DNA from: Bacillota bacterium | Lineage (GTDB): Bacteria; Bacillota; SHA-98; UBA4971 | Direction of reading: 5' to 3' | NCBI GenBank assembly: GCA_024653485.1 | Contig: JANLFY010000006.1 | Location: forward strand, 1 to 64,000 | Length of the DNA stretch: 64,000 nt | Shown: piece after piece, positions 26,279 to 35,459 of the stretch | Numbering within the stretch: position 1 is the stretch's first letter | How the letters are laid out: each line of letters begins with the position of its first letter | Program-made: the position numbers and the translations under genes | The notes under the pieces: generated by a model | What the model was told of the DNA's origin: nothing | Databases searched by the model: none | The model's input: the letters and a program-made list of their open reading frames with translations, nothing else

Positions 26279-27253
26279 TTAGGAACCCACCGTCTCTTTC
26301 ACCGCCGCCACGATGTCGTCGACGGAGGGAAGCACGTAACGCTCGAGATTCGGGCTGAACGGGACCGGAGCAAACTTGCTTGCAACCCTCTTGATAGGTG
26401 CATCGAGGTAATCCACGGCTTTCTCGGCCACGATGGCGGAGACCTCAGCCACAACACCGAACGGCCGCCAGGTCTCTTGGACTGCTACCAAGCGGTTCGT
26501 CTTCCTAACGGATTCCAGGATGGTCTCCTCGTCAAGCGGGCTTATAGTCCTGAGATCGACGACCTCGACGTCAATTCCGTCGATGGCGAGCTGTTCGGCT
26601 GCGCGGAGGCTGAAATCGACCATGTACGAGTAGGTCACGATTGTCACGTCCTTGCCAGCACGTTTGATGTCAGCCTTCCCAAGCGGAACGATATAGTCCT
26701 CCTCCGGCACAGGCCCTTTCACCTTGTATAGCTGCTTGTGTTCGAAGAATATCACCGGGTTGTCATCGCGAATCGCCGCCTTGAGGAGGCCTTTCGCATC
26801 ATAAGGCGTAGCCGGCAGAACCACTTTTAGGCCGGGCACGAAGCCAAACCACGATTCAAACATGTGGGAATGCTGAGCCGCAGCCGATAGGTACCCGCCC
26901 ACCGGGGCTCTCAGGACCATGGGAACGGAGCAGGTCCCGCCAAACATGTATCTCATGTTCGCCGCCTGGTTGACCAACTGGTCAGAGGCGATGGTGATCC
27001 AGTCGGAGTACTGAAGTTCCACCACCGGGCGACATCCCGTGAGGGCCGCGCCGACGGCCGCCCCGACATACCCCGCCTCGGAGATCGGCATATCCAGAAC
27101 GCGCCCCGGAAACATGTCGTAAAGGCCTTGTGTCACACCGAAAGCTCCCCCATAGGGACCCACATCAAGGCCCATCACGAATACCCGCTCGTCGCGGCGC
27201 ATTTCTTCGGCTAGTGCTTCGCCGAGTGCCTGAGTGTATGTGAGTTCTCGCAT
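26279..27253 (-). CDS. 2-oxoacid dehydrogenase E1 component, beta subunit
   Basis: A 324-residue transketolase-like beta subunit. Family segments are YTQALGEALAEEM, PISEAGYVGAAVGAA with the TPP-contacting Glu, and a C-terminal transketolase domain (DVEVVDLRTISPLDEETI). It pairs with E1alpha encoded directly upstream to decarboxylate a 2-oxo acid (or cleave acetoin) with thiamine diphosphate and acylate the E2 lipoyl group. The start is ATG 27253 with AAGGAGG at 8 nt. The gene is 33 bp downstream of E1alpha. The set resembles acetoin dehydrogenase AcoB or pyruvate dehydrogenase; which one cannot be told. Confidence 0.92.
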   Translation of the reverse strand: MRELTYTQALGEALAEEMRRDERVFVMGLDVGPYGGAFGVTQGLYDMFPGRVLDMPISEAGYVGAAVGAALTGCRPVVELQYSDWITIASDQLVNQAANMRYMFGGTCSVPMVLRAPVGGYLSAAAQHSHMFESWFGFVPGLKVVLPATPYDAKGLLKAAIRDDNPVIFFEHKQLYKVKGPVPEEDYIVPLGKADIKRAGKDVTIVTYSYMVDFSLRAAEQLAIDGIDVEVVDLRTISPLDEETILESVRKTNRLVAVQETWRPFGVVAEVSAIVAEKAVDYLDAPIKRVASKFAPVPFSPNLERYVLPSVDDIVAAVKETVGS

Positions 27254-27286
27254 CACTGTGTCCTCCTTCCGACCGCCTTCCGGAGA

Positions 27287-28246
27287 TCACGCATAGACGT
27301 CCTCAAGAGCCTCATGGAGTTCCGGCTCCGGGCTGGTCTCGGCGAACTTCACAGCGGCCTCGAGCTCATCCATCACCTCACGCCGGATGCTCTCAAGCTC
27401 TTGGGCAGTAGCGATCTTCTCTGTGGTTAGGTACACCTCAAACCGTCCGATCGGCTCTTTGGCCTTCCACTCCGCCACTTCCTCTTTCGTACGGTACGTA
27501 TCGGGCTCGCCCTCGAAGTGCGTATGCCATCTGTAAGTCTTGCACTCGATCAACGTCGGACCTTCACCTCGCCGGGCCCGTTCGACCGCCTCGTTTGCCG
27601 CCCTGTATACGGCGAGCACGTCGTTGCCATCTACTATGACCCCGGGGATAGCGTAACCCACTGCGCGGTCGGCGATATGCTCGACCTTCCGAACTTTGGA
27701 CTGGCGGGTTCCGACGCCGTACAAGTTGTTCTCGCAGACATAGATGACTGGCAGGTCGAACGCGGACGCCAGGTTGATGGACTCGTGAAAGGTCCCTTGG
27801 TTGGACCCACCGTCCCCGAAGAAGGCCACGGCCACCTGCTTGGTGCCTCGCATCTTCGCAGACAGGCCCGCGCCGGTAGCTATCGGGATTCCTCCGCCGA
27901 CGATGCCGTTCGCACCGAGAATTCCGAGCTCGGTGTGAGCCATGTGCATCGACCCACCCTTGCCTTTGTTGTATCCTGTCTTCTTTCCGTAGAGCTCGGC
28001 CATTGCCCTATCCAACTTGCCGCCCTTCGCGATAATATGCCCGTGGCCTCGGTGAGTGCTGGTGATGTAGTCGTCGTCGTTCAGAGCGGAGCAGACTCCA
28101 ACTGCCACGGCCTCTTCGCCAAGGTAGAGGTGCACGAAGCCTGGCAGCACACCCTCGGCAAAAAGCTTCGATACTCTGTCTTCGAAGTACCTGATCCGCA
28201 GCATCTGTCGATACATTGTGATCATCTTCTCATGAGACAGTTCCAT
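27287..28246 (-). CDS. 2-oxoacid (acetoin-type) dehydrogenase E1 component, alpha subunit
   Basis: A 319-residue thiamine-diphosphate enzyme. The TPP motif begins GDGGSNQGTFHE and ends VCENN. Features shared with AcoA-type subunits are STHRGHGHIIAKG, GKGGSMHMAH and LGANGIVGGGIPIATGA. The mammalian-type phosphorylation loop is not evident. I choose ATG 28246 with GAGGGG 8 nt upstream over GTG 28255. It is the first of the E1alpha-E1beta-M24-SDR-E2-ADH-lipB run, 27 bp after the TIM-barrel isomerase gene. AcoA-like sequence and sugar-gene neighbours make acetoin or a sugar-derived 2-oxo acid or diketone possible substrates. Confidence 0.9.
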   Translation of the reverse strand: MELSHEKMITMYRQMLRIRYFEDRVSKLFAEGVLPGFVHLYLGEEAVAVGVCSALNDDDYITSTHRGHGHIIAKGGKLDRAMAELYGKKTGYNKGKGGSMHMAHTELGILGANGIVGGGIPIATGAGLSAKMRGTKQVAVAFFGDGGSNQGTFHESINLASAFDLPVIYVCENNLYGVGTRQSKVRKVEHIADRAVGYAIPGVIVDGNDVLAVYRAANEAVERARRGEGPTLIECKTYRWHTHFEGEPDTYRTKEEVAEWKAKEPIGRFEVYLTTEKIATAQELESIRREVMDELEAAVKFAETSPEPELHEALEDVYA

Positions 28247-28273
28247 CGTTGTCACCCCTCATGCCACAGTTCG

Positions 28274-29062
28274 TCAGAACTCGAATATGTTCTTGACCTC
28301 AGCAAGAGCCTCCTCAGTTGAGCCCGTGGGCTCGAATTCAAATCCCACGTACCCACTATATCCAGCATGCTTCAGAGCCTCGTAAACCTTACGGTAGTTT
28401 ATTTCACCAGTTCCCGGCTGGTGGCGTCCGGGCACGTCAGCGACGTGCACATGACCGATGGCGTCAATGTTCTCGGATATCGTCGTGATGAGGTTGCCCT
28501 CCATTATCTGCATGTGGTAGAAATCATAGAGCAGCCGGATGTTGGGACTTGCCACTTCTCGGATGAGCTTGAATCCGAGCTTGGAGTTGTTCAAGTAATA
28601 ACCCTTGTGGTCTACCAGCGTATTGAGAGGCTCGAGAACCAAGGTCACCCCTGCCTTCTCAGCGATTGGGGCAAGCTCTTTGAGCCCTGCCAGCACGCTT
28701 TCATACTTCTCCTCAGAGGAAATCTCATAAGGCAAGGGCTTCACGGAACGGTCCTCACTCAGCTCATCCGTGAGCAAGAAGAGCCGCTTTACGCCTGCAC
28801 TCCTAGCCTTCTCAATGGACGTCGCGATGTTTGCTACGAATCTCGGCCTGTCCTTGGGATCAATGAGCGTACCACCGAGGTTGCTCTGAAACGTGACGAT
28901 CTCGAGACCTAGACTCGCCGCACGGTCAACAATGGTTGAGAGGTCCTTGTTGTCCCAGTTCCAGAACTCCACTCCGTCAAAGCCCCACTCTTTCGCTTTG
29001 GTAAGCCTCTCCAGAAAAGGAACCTCCGTAAATAGCATCTCAATACAAGCGCTGAACTTCAT
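28274..29062 (-). CDS. Hydroxypyruvate isomerase-like TIM-barrel protein
   Basis: A 262-residue AP-endonuclease-2-fold sugar isomerase/epimerase. The opening (ACIEMLFTEVPFLERL) is very like hydroxypyruvate isomerase. Metal-binding Glu residues lie in LVLEPLNT and FEFEPTG, with the barrel signature LLYDFYHMQIMEGN and HVHVADVPGRHQPGTGEI between them. It probably interconverts a ketose/aldose or 2-keto/2-hydroxy acid pair. The start is ATG 29062 with GGGAGGG upstream. It sits between the zinc dehydrogenase and E1alpha, at 27-bp spacings on both sides. Confidence 0.85.
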   Translation of the reverse strand: MKFSACIEMLFTEVPFLERLTKAKEWGFDGVEFWNWDNKDLSTIVDRAASLGLEIVTFQSNLGGTLIDPKDRPRFVANIATSIEKARSAGVKRLFLLTDELSEDRSVKPLPYEISSEEKYESVLAGLKELAPIAEKAGVTLVLEPLNTLVDHKGYYLNNSKLGFKLIREVASPNIRLLYDFYHMQIMEGNLITTISENIDAIGHVHVADVPGRHQPGTGEINYRKVYEALKHAGYSGYVGFEFEPTGSTEEALAEVKNIFEF

Positions 29063-29089
29063 GCAGCAGTCCCTCCCGCGCCAGAGTCG

Positions 29090-30109
29090 TCACGGATATA
29101 CGACAATCTTCACACCCTCTCCGCTCTTGAGGAGCTCAATCCCTTTGCAGATATCGGTGAGCGCCACCTTATGAGTCACGAGCTTACCGAGGTCCAGCAC
29201 ACCGGTCTCCAAGACTTTCACGGCCTGGGGGAAAGTCGCGTTGGCAAGCCAAGTCCCGTAGATCGTCAGGCTCTTGAAAGTGATGTTGCATTGCTGGATC
29301 TCCTGCCTGACACCGGCATTCACTCCGAATACCAGTACCGTGCCGCCTTTCCGGGCGAGGTTGACAGCGTCTGCAAACAGCCGGCCAGCCACGTCCGCGA
29401 CAACATCGGCACCGATGCCAGTCTCGAGACGCACGACCCCCTCGAGGTTTTCGGTAGTCGGGTCAACTACGATATCTGCCCCACTCAGCCCGGCGTACTT
29501 TCGGCGCAGCTCGGTCGGTTCAGACACGATGACCTTTGCACCCGCAGCCTTGAACATCTGAGTGAACAGAAGACCTATGGGCCCTGCCCCAAGCACCACA
29601 GCCGTTTCACCAGGTTGGATCCTGGCCGCCTGGGTACCGTTGATTACGCATGCTAAGGGCTCAGCAAAGACAGCGATCTCCGGCGGCACCCGGGGTGAGA
29701 TCTTGTGGAGTTGTTGAGCTGGAACCTTGCTGTACTTGGCGAAGGCGCCGTCGGAGTGGATGCCTATGGCAATGATGTTCTCACACACGTTGGGCATGTG
29801 ATTCTGACAGTATACGCAGTGCCCACAATAGATATTCGGGTTGACAACCACACGGTCTCCCGGCTTGAGGTGAGTCACCCCTGACCCAACCTCGAGAATC
29901 TTACCAACGTATTCGTGTCCCAGAATCGTGTTCGGCGTCGCAATGTATCCTGGCGGAACAGCGACGATATGTACGTCCGTCCCACATATGCTGGCAGCCT
30001 CAACTTCAAGGAGTACGTCATCGGGCCTGCTTATCTTGGGAACCGGTACTTCATCAAGCGCCAAGTTGCCTTCGCCGCGAAAGACTGCCGCAAGCATCAT
30101 TCCAGACAT
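29090..30109 (-). CDS. Zinc-dependent alcohol dehydrogenase, second copy type
   Basis: A 339-residue medium-chain dehydrogenase. Catalytic zinc ligands: CGTDVHI and GHEYVGK. Structural zinc: CGHCVYCQNHMPNVC. Cofactor motif: VLGAGPIGLLF, followed by VIVSEPTELRR with Glu rather than Asp. It resembles L-threonine/L-iditol dehydrogenases. The start is ATG 30109 with AAGGAGG at 7 nt. It is the second gene after the LacI-type regulator and likely shares a transcript with the pyranase and isomerase genes around it. Confidence 0.88.
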   Translation of the reverse strand: MSGMMLAAVFRGEGNLALDEVPVPKISRPDDVLLEVEAASICGTDVHIVAVPPGYIATPNTILGHEYVGKILEVGSGVTHLKPGDRVVVNPNIYCGHCVYCQNHMPNVCENIIAIGIHSDGAFAKYSKVPAQQLHKISPRVPPEIAVFAEPLACVINGTQAARIQPGETAVVLGAGPIGLLFTQMFKAAGAKVIVSEPTELRRKYAGLSGADIVVDPTTENLEGVVRLETGIGADVVADVAGRLFADAVNLARKGGTVLVFGVNAGVRQEIQQCNITFKSLTIYGTWLANATFPQAVKVLETGVLDLGKLVTHKVALTDICKGIELLKSGEGVKIVVYP

Positions 30110-30145
30110 ACCTGTACCTCCTTCCCCTAGCTCGCCAGCCCAGCT

Positions 30146-30538
30146 CTAGAAGACTACACCGGAGTAGAGGGCGATATTGGCGTATGACTTGCATTCACCA
30201 GTTCTGATTATGGCTCTGGCGTTCTTCGAAGCCGCCTTGAATTCCTCATGACTCACTTCGGTGATTCTTCCGTCGAAAATGGACTTCACCCTCTCGTAGA
30301 GGTCCGGACTCTTGTCCTTCATCTCGCAAGCAATCGCGACCCGCTCCACCTGGAGCTCACTGAGAATGGCATCGAGGACGTCAACGAATCTCGGAACCCC
30401 TGGCTTCACAGCCACGTCGACTTTGGTCGTTCCGGGTGGCACGGGAAGTCCGGCATCAGCTATCACAAGACAATCACCGTGACCCATGTCAGCGATGAGG
30501 CGACTAATCTCAGAGTTCAAAAGCGTGCTCTTCTTCAC
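30146..30538 (-). CDS. RbsD/FucU-family sugar mutarotase (D-ribose pyranase-like)
   Basis: A 130-residue protein of the RbsD/FucU family, which interconverts pyranose and furanose or anomeric forms of sugars after uptake. Signatures are KKSTLLNSEISRLIADMGHGD with one residue fewer at the end, DAGLPVPPG, and near the C-terminus IIRTGECKSYANIAL, including the conserved RTGE. I start it at GTG 30538 with GGAAGGTG upstream, which gives the normal ~131-residue length. It follows the LacI-type gene by 81 bp. FucU versus RbsD cannot be decided by eye; RbsD is nearer by length. Confidence 0.87.
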   Translation of the reverse strand: MKKSTLLNSEISRLIADMGHGDCLVIADAGLPVPPGTTKVDVAVKPGVPRFVDVLDAILSELQVERVAIACEMKDKSPDLYERVKSIFDGRITEVSHEEFKAASKNARAIIRTGECKSYANIALYSGVVF

Positions 30539-30619
30539 AGCTAGGCACCTTCCACAAACGGTTTTGCAGTTCCATACCGTCACCCGCAAGGCCAAATGGA
30601 GTGGACGAGCGCTGAAGCT

Positions 30620-31630
30620 CTAGGAGCCACTTACGGTTCGGACGGACTCCCGGATTATCAATTCAGTAGGAAGGACGACTCTCTTGACCTGCCTACCGCG
30701 CCCGGAGATCCTCTGGAGCAGAAGCTTCACTGCAACCTCGCCCATTCTCCTTACGGGTTGTGCAACCGTGGTGAGCTTAGGTTTTACGAGCCTTGAAAGC
30801 GGGACGTCGTCGAATCCGACCACTGATATGTCGTCTGGCACCTTGATGCCCGAGCTCTCCAACGCTTGCATGAAACCGATGGCGGCAAGATCGTTCACCG
30901 CGAATACGGCTGACGGAAGCCCCGACATCTTGGCAAGTCTCATCCCTGCCTCAAATCCAGACTCAAGGGAGAAGTCACAGTTCAAAACCCATCCAGGAAC
31001 AACTTCCAGGCCTGAGTCGTTCATGGCCGTGACGAACCCCTCGGCGCGATGCTTACTGGTTGGAAGATGAGTCGGCCCCCGGAGACATCCTATCTTGGAA
31101 TGCCCCTGTGCGATCAAGAACCTAACTGCGTCGATTGCCCCCGCGCGTCCATCACTGACCACCGTATCGGCCGTCAAGCCTTCGATCTCGCGGTCCACGA
31201 GGACTACCGGAATCCGCGAGTCTTTCTGAAAGCTGTTAATCGCCTCAGCGAGATCTCCAGCAGTCGTGAAGATGAGACCATCCACCTGTTTCTCACGCAT
31301 CAGAGCAAGGTAGGCGATTTCGCGTCTCTTGTCGTTCTCGCTGTTGCACAAGACTACGTTGTAGCCGTACTTGCGAGCCGATGCCTCAATTGCTTTAACC
31401 AACTCAGCGAAAAACGGGTTGGCAATATCGGGGATCATGACGCCAAAAGTCTTACTCCGCCGAGAGCGAAGACTTCGAGCGAGCGCGTTTGGAGTATAAT
31501 TCAGCTCTTTAACTGCTCGCAGTATTCTGTCCCGCGTTTCGGGTTTCACATTAGATGAATTGGCCAGGGCCCGTGAGACCGTGCTAGGCGACACTCCGGC
31601 CCTCATGGCCACGTCCTTAATAGTTGTCAC
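30620..31630 (-). CDS. LacI-family transcriptional regulator
   Basis: A 336-residue repressor. The N-terminal HTH and hinge are IKDVAMRAGVSPSTVSRAL and LNYTPNALARSLRS, containing the Leu that enters the operator minor groove. A ribose-binding-like effector domain follows. The start is GTG 31630 with AAGGAG upstream. It lies between the ABC transporter genes and the catabolic genes, after a strong hairpin. A perfect LacI-type operator (TGNNANCGNTNNCA) occurs at 39850-39863, upstream of the kinase. Probably it is the local sugar-responsive repressor of the island. Confidence 0.93.
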   Translation of the reverse strand: MTTIKDVAMRAGVSPSTVSRALANSSNVKPETRDRILRAVKELNYTPNALARSLRSRRSKTFGVMIPDIANPFFAELVKAIEASARKYGYNVVLCNSENDKRREIAYLALMREKQVDGLIFTTAGDLAEAINSFQKDSRIPVVLVDREIEGLTADTVVSDGRAGAIDAVRFLIAQGHSKIGCLRGPTHLPTSKHRAEGFVTAMNDSGLEVVPGWVLNCDFSLESGFEAGMRLAKMSGLPSAVFAVNDLAAIGFMQALESSGIKVPDDISVVGFDDVPLSRLVKPKLTTVAQPVRRMGEVAVKLLLQRISGRGRQVKRVVLPTELIIRESVRTVSGS

Positions 31631-31696
31631 TGGTACTCCTTCCTAATGCCACCTGCATGAGGCAGCATTGCAGAGCTTTCTATACTTCATCCTGAG

Positions 31697-31736
31697 TTCG
31701 GGAGAGACCTACGCTCGCACGCAGGTCTCTCCCGAA
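31697..31736 (-). terminator. 14-bp perfect hairpin between ABC transporter and lacI-type gene
   Basis: TTCGGGAGAGACCT (31697-31710) and AGGTCTCTCCCGAA (31723-31736) are perfect complements around a 12-nt loop, 11 bp past the binding-protein stop codon. There is no T-run after it. It may terminate or weaken read-through from the transporter genes into the regulator, or protect the 3' end of the transporter mRNA. Confidence 0.6.
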
Positions 31737-31746
31737 AGACCTTGCC

Positions 31747-32781
31747 CTAGAACTTGACGTTAGCCCACAGGTTCGGATCGTTGACGTTCTCCTTGGTGAT
31801 GGCTGTCGGCGGGATTCGGTGGATGGGATCCGCAATCTTCTCGCCCTTGATGGCCTTCAGAGCCAGCTCAACGGCGGTCTTGCCCATTCCATGGAGATCC
31901 TGCGAAGCAGAACCGTCGGCATAGCCACTTCGAATAGCGTCGCAGATGTTCGGACCTCCGTCAACCCCGACGATTACCACGTGCTTCGGGTCGCCCACGG
32001 GGTAGAGTTTACCAAGCTGCTTAAGTGCAGCAAGGACTGTTTCGGTGTAGAGATTGTCAGACGGCAGGTATATCGCGCCGATATCTGGATTCGCCTGGAA
32101 CGCATCCATAGTGGCAGCATTTGCAACCTCGGGCTTCCAGTATGCCGGGAGCACCGAGACGACCTGAAGGTTGGGATACTTCTTGACTTCCTCCATAAAC
32201 CCCTCGTGCCTCTCCAGACCAGCACTGGTTGCCAGATCACCCTGCAGAACGAGAACCTTCACCTTTTTATTCCCGACGGCCTTGGCCATGAGCCTCACGG
32301 AGAGACGGCCACACTCCCTGTTGTCTGACTCGACCATAGCGGCCACTTTACCGCCGGTGACGGAACGGTCGAGCGTGATCACCGGGACGCCGGCTTGGTT
32401 AGCCTTCACAACGGCGGCAGAGAGAGCAGCAGAATCAACTGGGTTTAGGATAACGGCCTTGGCACCTTTGGTGATTAGGTCCTCGACCTCGGCCATCTGA
32501 ATCTCGGCAGAGTTCTGCCCTGAAAAAGTGGTCAACCCGTTGCGATACTGGGCAGTCCCCATGAGAACGCCTTTGTAAATGTTCAGCCAACCAACATGGT
32601 CCAGAGCAGCCATGACGAGGCCGAGCATAGGCTCACCAGGAACGACTGCGGACTTGCCAGTCTCCGCCAGCTTGGCAAGCTCCTTGACTCTGCTCTCAAG
32701 GTCTTGCTGGGCTGCGCTGGCCACCATCGAGAAGCTGAGAAGGAGGACCACTGCAATCGAGATGAGCCGAGTGACTTTCAT
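31747..32781 (-). CDS. Sugar ABC transporter substrate-binding protein (RbsB type)
   Basis: A 344-residue exported binding protein of the ribose/galactose type. The signal peptide is MKVTRLISIAVVLLLSFSMV, ending ASA; there is no lipobox cysteine. The mature protein has the family segments AVILNPVDSAALSAAV, VPVITLDRSVTG and GVDGGPNICDAIRSG. The start is ATG 32781 (GGGAGGG 8 nt upstream); a longer frame adds 30 polar residues. It is the last gene of the A-C-B ordered transporter set. The ligand is predicted to be an unphosphorylated sugar or polyol; the identity is unknown. Confidence 0.92.
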   Translation of the reverse strand: MKVTRLISIAVVLLLSFSMVASAAQQDLESRVKELAKLAETGKSAVVPGEPMLGLVMAALDHVGWLNIYKGVLMGTAQYRNGLTTFSGQNSAEIQMAEVEDLITKGAKAVILNPVDSAALSAAVVKANQAGVPVITLDRSVTGGKVAAMVESDNRECGRLSVRLMAKAVGNKKVKVLVLQGDLATSAGLERHEGFMEEVKKYPNLQVVSVLPAYWKPEVANAATMDAFQANPDIGAIYLPSDNLYTETVLAALKQLGKLYPVGDPKHVVIVGVDGGPNICDAIRSGYADGSASQDLHGMGKTAVELALKAIKGEKIADPIHRIPPTAITKENVNDPNLWANVKF

Positions 32782-32919
32782 TCTGTTTTCCCTCCCATTG
32801 CGAATTGAACATCGACGCCGTTGACCTAATACTTCACTTAAGCCCGATGATTGCGACGACCTCGCTGGCAATTACACGGGGACCACCTCCTTATACTCCT
32901 GAACACTTAGTCGATGGTA

Positions 32920-33909
32920 CTAGCGGTGTTTCGAATACATAACCTTCAGGGTGTCTACAAGAACAGCCACGAAAATGATGGCGCCCTTTGCGACTTGCTG
33001 GTAGAAAGCTGAGACGTTAAGAAGGTTCAGTGCGTTGTTGATCACGCCCATGAGGAGAACACCTATCGCTGTCCCGCTGATGAAGCCGACGCCACCCGAA
33101 AGGCTCGTGCCTCCAATGACCACGCTGGCAATAGCATCGAATTCGAAACCGGTCCCCATAGTCGGCCAGAAGGAGTTGAGGCGCGAGGTGACCAGAATTC
33201 CCGCTACAGCCGTGAAAAGCCCGCCAAGGAGATAGACCTTCAGGACCGTCCGTCTCACGTTGATACCTGAAATCCTGGCAGCTTCTGGGTTTCCGCCTAC
33301 CGCGTATACTTGCTGGCCGAATACGGTCCTCGACAAAATCACGTGTCCAACGATAAAGGCCACGATCGCAACCACGATAGTAACGGGAACAGGGCCTATC
33401 ATCCCAAAGCCGATGGCCTGGAAGACCGGAGGCAGGTTGTACCACGAACGTCCCTGAGAGACCACCATCGTAAAGCCGCGGAACGCCTGCATCGTCGCCA
33501 GAGTCACAATGAACGCAGGCATCCGGAGGTATGCAACAGAGAAGCCGTTGACAAATCCAGCAATGAGACCCCCGGCTATCATAACCAGGAGTCCGAGGTA
33601 CTGGTTAAGACCATGGAAAAGCATCAACGCGACGGAAATCGCGCTCGACAGAGCCACGATGGCGCCCACGGACACGTCAATCCCTTGGGCGACAATGATG
33701 AACGTCATGCCGACCGCGATGACGCCGATCGTTGACGACTGCAGAAGGACATTGCTGATGTTCTGCCACGTCAGAAACCTTGGCGAGATTATAGCCATAG
33801 AAGCACAAAGAATGAGGAATGCGAGATAGATGCCGTAACGCAGAATGACATAGAGAGCGCCAACAGAGCGGGTTCCCTGCGCCATGGCGGTCTCTGTCTT
33901 GGTGGTCAT
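32920..33909 (-). CDS. Sugar ABC transporter permease (RbsC type)
   Basis: A 329-residue permease with eight to ten hydrophobic segments of the BPD_transp_2 family. Recognisable parts are VGMTFIIVAQGIDVSVGAIVA, without its last residue, and YAVGGNPEAARISGINV, the cytoplasmic coupling loop. The start is ATG 33909 with GGAGGTGA upstream, two bases after the ATPase stop, so the two genes are translationally linked. Confidence 0.93.
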   Translation of the reverse strand: MTTKTETAMAQGTRSVGALYVILRYGIYLAFLILCASMAIISPRFLTWQNISNVLLQSSTIGVIAVGMTFIIVAQGIDVSVGAIVALSSAISVALMLFHGLNQYLGLLVMIAGGLIAGFVNGFSVAYLRMPAFIVTLATMQAFRGFTMVVSQGRSWYNLPPVFQAIGFGMIGPVPVTIVVAIVAFIVGHVILSRTVFGQQVYAVGGNPEAARISGINVRRTVLKVYLLGGLFTAVAGILVTSRLNSFWPTMGTGFEFDAIASVVIGGTSLSGGVGFISGTAIGVLLMGVINNALNLLNVSAFYQQVAKGAIIFVAVLVDTLKVMYSKHR

Positions 33910-33911
33910 TG

Positions 33912-35414
33912 TTACCTGTCACCTCCGGTCTCTAACGCCAGGACCGCTTCCTGTGTGGCCTCGTCGCGTTTGAGGTCTGCAATCAGCCGTCCGTTTCGCA
34001 TCACAAGGATCCGGTCGCTCATTCCTAGAACTTCCTGCAGCTCAGACGAGATCATCAGGATCGCGGCACCTTTCTGGGCCAGTCCGTTCATAATCTCATG
34101 GATCTCTGCCTTCGCGCCGACGTCCACACCACGCGTCGGCTCGTCGAGGATGAAGATCTTGGGCTCAGCCTCGAGCCATTTACCGATGACTACTTTCTGT
34201 TGGTTGCCACCACTCAGGTACTTGACCCACCTCCTTGAGTCAGGGGTCGCGATCCGCAGGTTCGATATCTGGCGCTCAGCCGCCCTTTCCTGAGCTTTCT
34301 CGTCTACCCACCAACCCCATTTCGTGAACTTGTGGAGACTGGCGAGCACGATATTCATCCTTATGGGCTTGTCGGCAATGAATCCCTCGTTTCTCCTGTC
34401 CTCGGTAACAAACCCGAACCCGTTCCGTATGGCGTCTTCCGGGCCCCTGATCGAGATGGGGCGACCCAAGACCTTCACCTTGCCGCTATCTACCGGATCG
34501 AGCCCGAAAATGGCGCGGGCAAGCTCAGTACGTCCTGAACCCATCAGTCCGGTTATCCCGACGATCTCCCCAGCCTTAAGAGCGAAGCTTATGTCCTCGA
34601 ACACTCCGCGCCGGGTGAGCCCTTCCACTCTGAGTAGCTCCTGATTCATTGGAACATTGGATTTTGGAAACATCTCCCTGAGGTCTCGTCCGACTATCAT
34701 CCGGATGAGTTCCATCTTGGCGGTGCTCGCAATGTCAACCGTGCCGACCTTCTGGCCATCGCGCAGGACAGTCGCCCGGTTACAAACTTCGAAGATCTCG
34801 TCAAGCCTATGCGAAATGTACACGATGGAGACGCCTCGTGAAGCCAGTTCCCTCATGAGGCCGAAGAGGACTTTGGTCTCCCGCTCAGTGAGGGACGAAG
34901 TTGGTTCATCGAGGACCAATACCTTCGTGTTCCGGAGTAGCGCCCGGGCTATCTCTATCATCTGCCGCTCGCCCATCCGGAGCGAACGCACAGTTGCCGT
35001 CGGCGAGACATTCAGGCCTATTCGGCTGAGAACCTCCTCCGTTTCGCTGCGCAGGCGTTTCCAGTTAAGGATGCCGCGGCCATTCTGGAAGGCCTCTATG
35101 AACAGATTGGACACCACTGGCATGTCGGGGAACAGGGCCAGCTCCTGGTGGATGAAGGAGATCCCGACGTTCTGGGCAGCCCTCGGGTCCGGAATGCTAG
35201 TCTCAGTGCCATTGATGAGGATGCGGCCGCTGTCGGGCTGGATCACACCACCAAGGATGTTCATCAGCGTCGACTTTCCCGCTCCGTTCTCACCTACCAG
35301 AGCGTGGATTTCTCCCCGCCTGACTTCCAGGCTGACGTTGTTCAGTGCCACGACGCCCGGGAAGACTTTGGTTATGCCCTGCATTTCGAGGGCTATCTCG
35401 TTACCCTGGTACAC
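33912..35414 (-). CDS. Sugar ABC transporter ATP-binding protein (RbsA type, two NBDs)
   Basis: A ~500-residue protein with two fused ATPase domains. NBD1 has Walker A GENGAGKST and Walker B VLVLDEPTSSL, with signature RMGERQMIEIAR. NBD2 has a degenerate Walker A (GLMGSGRTEL), signature LSGGNQQKVVIGKWL and FILDEPTRGVD. Such asymmetry is normal in RbsA/MglA proteins. I prefer GTG 35414, six bases after a G7 tract, to TTG 35429. It is followed by the permease and preceded by the TIM-barrel gene (45 bp). Confidence 0.93.
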   Translation of the reverse strand: MYQGNEIALEMQGITKVFPGVVALNNVSLEVRRGEIHALVGENGAGKSTLMNILGGVIQPDSGRILINGTETSIPDPRAAQNVGISFIHQELALFPDMPVVSNLFIEAFQNGRGILNWKRLRSETEEVLSRIGLNVSPTATVRSLRMGERQMIEIARALLRNTKVLVLDEPTSSLTERETKVLFGLMRELASRGVSIVYISHRLDEIFEVCNRATVLRDGQKVGTVDIASTAKMELIRMIVGRDLREMFPKSNVPMNQELLRVEGLTRRGVFEDISFALKAGEIVGITGLMGSGRTELARAIFGLDPVDSGKVKVLGRPISIRGPEDAIRNGFGFVTEDRRNEGFIADKPIRMNIVLASLHKFTKWGWWVDEKAQERAAERQISNLRIATPDSRRWVKYLSGGNQQKVVIGKWLEAEPKIFILDEPTRGVDVGAKAEIHEIMNGLAQKGAAILMISSELQEVLGMSDRILVMRNGRLIADLKRDEATQEAVLALETGGDR

Positions 35415-35459
35415 TGGTTTCCCCCCCAACGTGCGAGGACTAAGCCATGGAGCTGCAGG

